NCBI GenBank assembly: GCA_031272345.1
Contig: JAISTZ010000076.1
Location: 1 to 26,323, forward strand
DNA length: 26,323 nt
Direction of reading: 5' to 3'
Source of the DNA: Spirochaetaceae bacterium
Lineage (GTDB): Bacteria; Spirochaetota; Spirochaetia; Treponematales; Treponemataceae
In this document: piece by piece, positions 21,959 through 26,323 of the stretch
Layout: each line of letters begins with the position of its first letter
Numbering within the stretch: position 1 is the stretch's first letter
Position numbers and translations under genes: made by a program
Notes under the pieces: generated by a model
What the model was told of the DNA's origin: nothing
What the model saw: only the letters and a program-made list of their open reading frames with translations
Databases searched by the model: none

Positions 21959-21991
21959 AAAATGTGCCGGGGCAATCCCGGCACATTTTTT
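21959..21991 (+). terminator. Strong intrinsic terminator after abfD
   Basis: AAAATGTGCCGGG pairs with CCCGGCACATTTT (13 bp, loop GCAAT), and the 3' arm runs directly into T6. It begins 6 bases after the abfD stop and closes the transcript that begins at the sigma54 promoter. Confidence 0.95.
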
Positions 21992-22022
21992 GCCGGCCCC
22001 TTGACGGGTATAAGGAATGACG

Positions 22023-22325
22023 ATGCCCCGGGAAATTCTTGACAAGATCGAAACCGTCCTGGACGAGCGGATACGCCCGCTGCTCCGGCAGCATAACGGG
22101 GACGCGGCAATCGAGTCCCTGGAAGAGGGCGTCCTGCGGGTCAGGATGATTGGCGGCTGTGTCGGGTGCCCGTCCGCGGTGTCCGAAATCGAACAGCTTG
22201 CGGGGGAGGAAATAACGAGCCGCTTCCCGGAGGTGCGTTCGGTGGTTGTGATCACCGGGGTCAGCGACGAGCTGATCGAGGCGGCGCGGGCTCTGCTCAG
22301 GCAGAAACATACCGGGCAGAAGTAA
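22023..22325 (+). CDS. NifU-like C-terminal-domain Fe-S scaffold protein
   Basis: A 100-residue protein equal to the stand-alone NifU C-terminal domain (Nfu type), with the CxxC motif C46/C49 in MIGGCVGCPSAV. Such proteins assemble or carry [4Fe-4S] clusters and hand them to apo-enzymes. ATG 22023 is preferred because GGA lies 6 bases before it; an ATG two codons earlier has no room for a ribosome site. It lies between two terminators, directly after abfD and before the 4-hydroxybutyrate CoA-transferase, so a role in supplying the AbfD cluster is an attractive inference. Its promoter must lie within the short gap after the abfD terminator, or it depends on read-through. Confidence 0.88.
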   Translation: MPREILDKIETVLDERIRPLLRQHNGDAAIESLEEGVLRVRMIGGCVGCPSAVSEIEQLAGEEITSRFPEVRSVVVITGVSDELIEAARALLRQKHTGQK

Positions 22326-22326
22326 G

Positions 22327-22364
22327 GGCGCATCGAAAAACCCCGGTTGGGTTTTTCGAGCGCC
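22327..22364 (+). other. Long hairpin after the NifU-like gene
   Basis: GGCGC and CGAAAAACCC pair with GGGTTTTTCG and GCGCC, with a small internal loop and a CGGTT apex. The U-run is within the 3' arm rather than after it, so it is an unusual terminator or an mRNA 3'-end structure. First of three consecutive hairpins. Confidence 0.6.
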
Positions 22365-22366
22365 TT

Positions 22367-22394
22367 GCAATTCCTTTGCGGGAATTGCGTTTTT
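22367..22394 (+). terminator. Intrinsic terminator before the CoA-transferase gene
   Basis: GCAATTCC pairs with GGAATTGC (8 bp, 6-base loop), followed by GTTTTT. A plausible rho-independent terminator for the NifU-like transcript. Confidence 0.7.
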
Positions 22395-22401
22395 ATGAGT
22401 A

Positions 22402-22431
22402 GACATCTAAAAACTGAAGTTTTTAGATGTC
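22402..22431 (+). other. Perfect 14-bp inverted repeat in the CoA-transferase leader
   Basis: GACATCTAAAAACT and AGTTTTTAGATGTC are exact inverse complements with only GA between them; in RNA a 13-bp stem with a UGAA tetraloop is expected. No U-run follows. It ends 29 bases before the ATG of the CoA-transferase gene, so it could be an operator or an RNA control element. Confidence 0.65.
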
Positions 22432-22460
22432 CCCTTAACGTGTTTTATAAGGAGACAACA

Positions 22461-23759
22461 ATGAATTGGCAAGAGATTTACAAGAAAAAACTGTGCAGCC
22501 CCGCGGATGCGGTGAAGCATATCAAGAGCGGCGACAGAGTCGTCATCGGCCACGCCTGCGGGGAGCCCCCCGCGCTGGTGAGCGCGATGGTGGCCAATGC
22601 CGCCGCGTACAAGAAGGTGGAAATCAACCACATGGTCGCCATGGGGCCCGGGGCCTACTGCAAACCCGAATACAAGGACAACTTCGTGCACAACAGCCTG
22701 TTCCTGGGCGGGAGCACCCGCAAAGCCATCGAGGAAGGCCGGGGGGACTTTACGCCGGTGTTTTTCCACGAGATTCCGAACCTGTTCCGCACGACCCTGC
22801 ACCCCAATGTCCTGCTGTTCCAGGTGTCGCCCCCGGACGCCCACGGCTATTGCAGCTACGGCATTTCCTGCGATTACACCAAACCCGTCGCCGAGTGCTG
22901 CGACATCAGGATCGCCCAGGTCAACAAGAACATGCCCCGCACCCTGGGGGACGCCTTCATCCACGTAAGCCAGCTTGACTACATCGTGGAAGACGACACC
23001 CCCCTCATCGAGCTGCCGGCCCCCAAGATTTCCGACGTGGAAAAAGCCATCGGCGAGAACTGCGCCTCCGTGGTCAAAGACGGGGACTGCCTCCAGCTCG
23101 GCATCGGCTCCATCCCCGACGCGGTGCTCCTCTTCCTCAAGAACAAGAAGGACCTGGGGATTCACTCGGAGATGTTCTCCGACGGGGTTGTGGAACTGGT
23201 TGAGGCCGGGGTCGTAACCTGCAAGAAGAAGAACTTCTATCCGGGAAAAATGGTCGTCAACTTCCTGATGGGAACAAAGCGGCTCTATGACTTTGTTGAC
23301 AACAACCCGATGGTGTACCTCGCGCCGGTGGACTGGGTGAACGATCCCCGGGTCATCTGCCAGAACGACAACCTGGTGTCGATCAACTCGTTCCTGCAAG
23401 TGGACTTGATGGGCCAGGTGGCGTCCGAGAGCATCGGTCTCAAGCAGTTCAGCGGCGTGGGCGGCCAGGTTGACTTTGCCCGGGGCGCGAACATGAGCCG
23501 GGGCGGCCGCACGATCATGACGAACTCCGCAACCAGCGGTGGCGGCAAGCTCTCCAGAATCGTGCCTGTCCTGGACGAGGGAGCGGCGGTCACCACATCC
23601 CGGTGCGACGTGAACTACGTGGTCACCGAGTACGGTGTGGCGCAGCTCAAGGGCAAGACCCTGCGGGAACGGGCCCGGCAGCTTATCAACATCGCCCACC
23701 CGGACTTCCGCCCGGCGCTCAAGGAAGAATTCGAGAAGCGCTTCAAGCAGCCCTTTTAG
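22461..23759 (+). CDS. abfT: 4-hydroxybutyrate CoA-transferase
   Basis: A 432-residue member of the acetyl-CoA:butyrate/4-hydroxybutyrate CoA-transferase family (AbfT/Cat2). It moves CoA from acetyl-CoA or butyryl-CoA to 4-hydroxybutyrate, forming the AbfD substrate. Seen: GEPPALV near the N-terminus, the segment GIGSIPDAVL (214-223), the active-site block HSEMFSDGVVEL with E237 matching the catalytic Glu of AbfT, and GVGGQVDFARGA with a following SRGGRTI. Although the frame is open further upstream, ATG 22461 is chosen because of GGAG 8 bases earlier and because the upstream part holds hairpins. It differs in family from the Pct-like enzyme at 7339-8901. Butyryl-CoA as CoA donor would make the pathway self-sustaining. 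Confidence 0.93.
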   Translation: MNWQEIYKKKLCSPADAVKHIKSGDRVVIGHACGEPPALVSAMVANAAAYKKVEINHMVAMGPGAYCKPEYKDNFVHNSLFLGGSTRKAIEEGRGDFTPVFFHEIPNLFRTTLHPNVLLFQVSPPDAHGYCSYGISCDYTKPVAECCDIRIAQVNKNMPRTLGDAFIHVSQLDYIVEDDTPLIELPAPKISDVEKAIGENCASVVKDGDCLQLGIGSIPDAVLLFLKNKKDLGIHSEMFSDGVVELVEAGVVTCKKKNFYPGKMVVNFLMGTKRLYDFVDNNPMVYLAPVDWVNDPRVICQNDNLVSINSFLQVDLMGQVASESIGLKQFSGVGGQVDFARGANMSRGGRTIMTNSATSGGGKLSRIVPVLDEGAAVTTSRCDVNYVVTEYGVAQLKGKTLRERARQLINIAHPDFRPALKEEFEKRFKQPF

Positions 23760-23771
23760 CAAGGAGGAACC

Positions 23772-24044
23772 GTGACGGTACTTGTGAGGTACTGTGGTGG
23801 TTGCAACCCCTGGTATGACCGGGTGGCGCTGGTGCAGCACTTGCAGGCGGCGCTCCCGGCCATCAATTTCTCCTTCCCCCCGGCCGCCGGGAGCGGTGAT
23901 TTTGTCCTGGTGGTGTGCGGGTGTCCGGCCCGGTGCGCCTATCACGGGGATCTTACGGGAAAGAAGGGGGAACTGCTGATTTCTCCCGGGGTCGACTACG
24001 AAACTGTCTGCCAAACACTGCGCAACGCCCTCGGAAGCGAATAG
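23772..24044 (+). CDS. Small Cys-rich protein with a CGGCNPWYDR motif, function unknown
   Basis: A 90-residue predicted cytoplasmic protein. A CxxC at C8/C11 opens the motif CGGCNPWYDR, and a second Cys group, CGCPARC (C49, C51, C55), follows after a Val-rich strand. Five Cys in 90 residues and the strand-helix pattern suggest a small thiol-redox or metal/Fe-S protein, roughly thioredoxin-like in size. I recall similar short proteins beside CoA-transferase genes in other anaerobes, but cannot name a family. GTG 23772 is the start, with a perfect GGAGG 4 bases upstream and the CoA-transferase stop 12 bases before, so the two genes are surely co-transcribed. Confidence 0.75.
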   Translation: MTVLVRYCGGCNPWYDRVALVQHLQAALPAINFSFPPAAGSGDFVLVVCGCPARCAYHGDLTGKKGELLISPGVDYETVCQTLRNALGSE

Positions 24045-24079
24045 GGTAGGGCATAGAATATCACATATTCAACTAGATA

Positions 24080-24095
24080 TTTTTGTATACAAAAA
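24080..24095. repeat. Palindrome between convergent genes
   Basis: TTTTTGTATACAAAAA is a perfect 16-bp palindrome; GATATTTTTGT and ACAAAAAATATC around it form a further imperfect inverted repeat, and ATATCAA/TTGATAT (24106-24127) another. The region 24045-24166 is A+T-rich, contains no gene and separates the plus-strand CoA-transferase pair from the minus-strand ATPase gene. It may terminate both transcripts or mark an island boundary. Confidence 0.5.
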
Positions 24096-24166
24096 GCCAC
24101 AAAAAATATCAAGCTATTTGTTGATATATCTGTTGACACGAGCAGTCACGCCGGTGTGACCTCACG

Positions 24167-26323
24167 CTACTCCCCGAATTCGCTGGTTTCAAATTTCAGT
24201 GTACGGCAGTTTTCCCGGACAGTACGGACGAGGTCGTCCGGCATACCTTCGGGAGCTGTCACCTGAATGTCAATTTTTACCGTTATGCCGGCTTTCGGTA
24301 GTTTGGCAAAGTGCTGGAGGACTTCAAGGTTGATGTCCCCGGTGTTTTTACCAATCTTGGTAAGATCGTCAAGTTTGACGCTGCCGTAAAAGTGGGTAGG
24401 AGAGGAATTAGGAGATAGGGGTGAGGAAATAGAAAATAGAGGAGAGGATTCAGAAGGAAGAGGCGAGGCATGGGGCGCGGGTATATCAGCCGCAGTCTGA
24501 GTTTCAGGCGCTTCTTTTTGCAGTTGGGCTTTGGCGGTTTCTATTTTGACGATAAGCCCGTCGGGAGAAATGGTAAAGCTGCGGGAGGCGCCGATTGTCA
24601 GTGCTTCGTATCTGCCGGCGCTGTCCTGCCCCTCGGCATAAGCGAAGTATTCGGATGATTCAACGCCTGAACGAATCGCTTCAAACAAAACGTTCTCACC
24701 CGCGAGGCGCGGAAGGTAGCAGTAGGTACACAGGTAGTCCCAAAGTTGTTTGATGTTGAGGTGATTGACATCCCGCCAGAGCAGATTGTCCAGTTCCATT
24801 AGAAGCAGTGCTGGCGCCCACCGCGTGATGATCGCCTCGTTTTGAAGCATCCGTTTGGCGGCTTTGGTGATGATGCTGTCATCACCACCGCTCAATCGTG
24901 ATACGTCAAAGCGAATCGTCTTCATGTCAACATTTCTGTCGATGTAGGGCACGATGAGCCAGCAGTACGCTTCTTTGACACGGGCGTCCACGGTTTCGTT
25001 GCTGCGGCGCAGGCTGTTGTCGGTTTCGCGGTTTTGCGCGGCGTCAAGATTCAGGTCAATGCTATCCGCCTTGACCGACTTCCACGCGAGATAAAGCCGC
25101 GCCGCTTCTTTGAGGCTGACAATCAGGGTTTGGTCTGACGCGATAAATCCGAGCATATTTCGGTAAATGCGCGGCGTGTTTCCCCGGTTGTTCAGAATAT
25201 CCGTGACGGCAGTCATCGCGGGACAATTAGCGTCTCCGCTTTTGTACTCATCGGTGGGACGCAGTATAACCAGGCGGGCGCTTTGTTCATCCGGCACATC
25301 GAGTGAGGATGCGGGACAGATGTGCACACCGGCAAAGGGAGGTTCCTTCCGCAGCGTGCGCAGGCGGTTTTCGATTTCGTACTCTACATCAGAGGCGGCG
25401 ATCTGCGTGGCGCGGTCTTCCACCGTCTTGCGAAGCGTGGGGCGCGTGTCGTACCAGAAACGGTCGCCGGAGGGGTTTGTGTACAAATAGGCAAGGGCGC
25501 TTTTGAGCGAAGTGAGGGCGTCGTTGAAATTGGCGATATTCTCACCCGGTTGAATGACGCCGAGGCGGACGCGGGAGGCTTCGATGCCGCGTACACGGGA
25601 GCCAACGGTCGGGGCGCTGCCGAGCATAATCGTCCGGGCAATTCTGCGGGCGGCAAGGCTTTTCCCGTAGCGCGGATTAGCCTGGTCTTTTTGGTAGGGG
25701 ACAGAGTTCTTGCCGTCAACCTCGTGGTCAACAATGGCGTTCCAGCCCTCGGACAGGTGGCGCGTCAACTCATCGCGCACATTCGGCACATCAAGCGGAA
25801 TGGAGCCGGGCATAATCAATAGACTTGCGTCCGCGCCCATCCACAGTTCGTGAATCACCGCCGCCATGAGGCGCAGAACGCCGCGGGTTCGCTGGAAGCG
25901 TTCAAGTGTTGCCCAATCTTCATACAGACGATCAAACACCTCCGGGTGAATCGGGTAACAGGAAACCATGCGGTTCTTGTATTCCAGTTCCTTTGCCTCA
26001 AGCGGAAAATCGCTGGTGTTCTCTGCGTAAAACCGGCTGAAAGCCGCGCAGACCGCGTCACGGCCGCCAGGATTCTTGCAGTCAAGAAACAGGCGGCGGC
26101 GCACCACTTCAAAGCCTTCGGTCGCGGACACGGGCTTCCAGATTGACTCCATGCGCCCGAAGGTGTGCTCGATGGTTTCAAGCGCGGTGTGCCCCGCCTC
26201 GCCGCCGATTTCAATATCTGACTCTGGAATAGCGGCAACAACAATACTGTTTTTGCTGACCCGCGCCGCTTCGGTAACTTCCTGAATGAAAGTAATAAAG
26301 TTGTCGAAGGTGCCCGCCGGAAG
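24167..26323 (-). CDS. DUF499-type AAA+ ATPase, C-terminal part (N-terminus beyond the window)
   Basis: The frame is open to the right edge, so at least 718 residues are present and the N-terminal ATP-binding part is missing. An ATG at 26152 exists, but coding clearly continues upstream of it (57 more in-frame residues, including SKNSIVVAAIPESDIEIGGEAG), so it is internal. Text such as YPIHPEVFDRLYEDWATLERFQRTRGVLRLMA is typical of large DUF499 (COG1483-like) ATPases, which often lie beside DNA methylase and helicase genes in phage-defence islands. A Ser/Pro-rich low-complexity linker (about 24400-24470) precedes a conserved C-terminal domain. Lower G+C than the rest of the window suggests transfer. 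Role here: predicted defence or nucleoprotein remodelling, not proven. Confidence 0.75.
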   Translation of the reverse strand, partial: LPAGTFDNFITFIQEVTEAARVSKNSIVVAAIPESDIEIGGEAGHTALETIEHTFGRMESIWKPVSATEGFEVVRRRLFLDCKNPGGRDAVCAAFSRFYAENTSDFPLEAKELEYKNRMVSCYPIHPEVFDRLYEDWATLERFQRTRGVLRLMAAVIHELWMGADASLLIMPGSIPLDVPNVRDELTRHLSEGWNAIVDHEVDGKNSVPYQKDQANPRYGKSLAARRIARTIMLGSAPTVGSRVRGIEASRVRLGVIQPGENIANFNDALTSLKSALAYLYTNPSGDRFWYDTRPTLRKTVEDRATQIAASDVEYEIENRLRTLRKEPPFAGVHICPASSLDVPDEQSARLVILRPTDEYKSGDANCPAMTAVTDILNNRGNTPRIYRNMLGFIASDQTLIVSLKEAARLYLAWKSVKADSIDLNLDAAQNRETDNSLRRSNETVDARVKEAYCWLIVPYIDRNVDMKTIRFDVSRLSGGDDSIITKAAKRMLQNEAIITRWAPALLLMELDNLLWRDVNHLNIKQLWDYLCTYCYLPRLAGENVLFEAIRSGVESSEYFAYAEGQDSAGRYEALTIGASRSFTISPDGLIVKIETAKAQLQKEAPETQTAADIPAPHASPLPSESSPLFSISSPLSPNSSPTHFYGSVKLDDLTKIGKNTGDINLEVLQHFAKLPKAGITVKIDIQVTAPEGMPDDLVRTVRENCRTLKFETSEFGE
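24396..24465 (-). repeat. Polypurine/polypyrimidine low-complexity tract inside the ATPase gene
   Basis: About 70 bases on the plus strand are almost purely A/G with repeated AGGAG/TAGGAG/GAGGA units. On the coding strand this encodes a Ser/Pro/Leu-rich linker. It looks like a simple-sequence insertion kept in frame. Confidence 0.55.

Noticed and set aside
20717..22333. Long minus-strand open frame opposite abfD and the NifU-like gene
   Set aside because: Spans two well-supported genes and a strong terminator; composition is that of a shadow frame.
22327..22431. CRISPR-like repeats
   Set aside because: The three hairpins are unrelated in sequence and there are no regular spacers.
22407..24014. 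Long minus-strand open frame opposite the 4-hydroxybutyrate CoA-transferase
   Set aside because: Lies over a gene with a conserved active site; no ribosome site or domain of its own.

Overview
The window reads as a compact, G+C-rich chromosome segment of an anaerobic, fermenting, diderm bacterium. Two genes at the left edge encode small signal-peptide proteins of outer-membrane beta-barrel type. The centre encodes butyryl-CoA chemistry and a McsA/McsB/ClpC protein quality-control operon. A treponeme-like spirochaete would fit, but this assignment is an inference from gene content and style; no rRNA or tRNA is present to test it.

Layout. (1) Positions 1-9100, minus strand: a butyryl-CoA operon read from a strong sigma70-type promoter at 9015-9043. 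Its order is family I CoA-transferase, crotonase, acyl-CoA dehydrogenase, EtfB, EtfA, an intrinsic terminator, a GntP-type permease, a MaoC/PhaJ-type (R)-hydratase and two envelope proteins. (2) 9124-9900, minus: a second, single crotonase with its own promoter. (3) 10050-15719, plus: mcsA, an mcsB-like gene, clpC and a PAS-AAA+ sigma54 activator, tightly packed as one operon. The McsB-like protein has lost nearly all phosphagen-kinase catalytic residues. (4) 15720-16002: a regulatory region with three near-identical palindromic sites, then a full-consensus -24/-12 sigma54 promoter. (5) 16003-21991, plus: a membrane-embedded alpha/beta-hydrolase, a small secreted protein, an NCS2-like permease, a small CC-motif protein and 4-hydroxybutyryl-CoA dehydratase (abfD), ending in a strong terminator. 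(6) 22023-24044, plus: a NifU-like Fe-S protein, a run of three hairpins, 4-hydroxybutyrate CoA-transferase and a 90-residue Cys-rich protein. (7) 24167 to the right edge, minus: the C-terminal part of a DUF499-type ATPase of the kind found in phage-defence islands, with lower G+C.

Working together. The plus-strand genes can take up 4-hydroxybutyrate (or a precursor), activate it to 4-hydroxybutyryl-CoA and dehydrate it to crotonyl-CoA. The minus-strand operon can reduce crotonyl-CoA to butyryl-CoA (acyl-CoA dehydrogenase plus EtfAB) and release butyrate by CoA transfer, or hydrate it to either stereoisomer of 3-hydroxybutyryl-CoA. No thiolase, 3-hydroxyacyl-CoA dehydrogenase, 4-hydroxybutyrate dehydrogenase or succinate-semialdehyde dehydrogenase is present. 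The locus therefore looks built around entry at 4-hydroxybutyrate rather than at acetyl-CoA or succinate.

The most unusual points are the apparent sigma54 switch (activator gene, triple operator, -24/-12 promoter) placed directly before the 4-hydroxybutyrate module, the coupling of that activator gene to mcsA-mcsB-clpC, the catalytically degenerate McsB, and an uncharacterised membrane alpha/beta-hydrolase as first gene of the sigma54 transcript.
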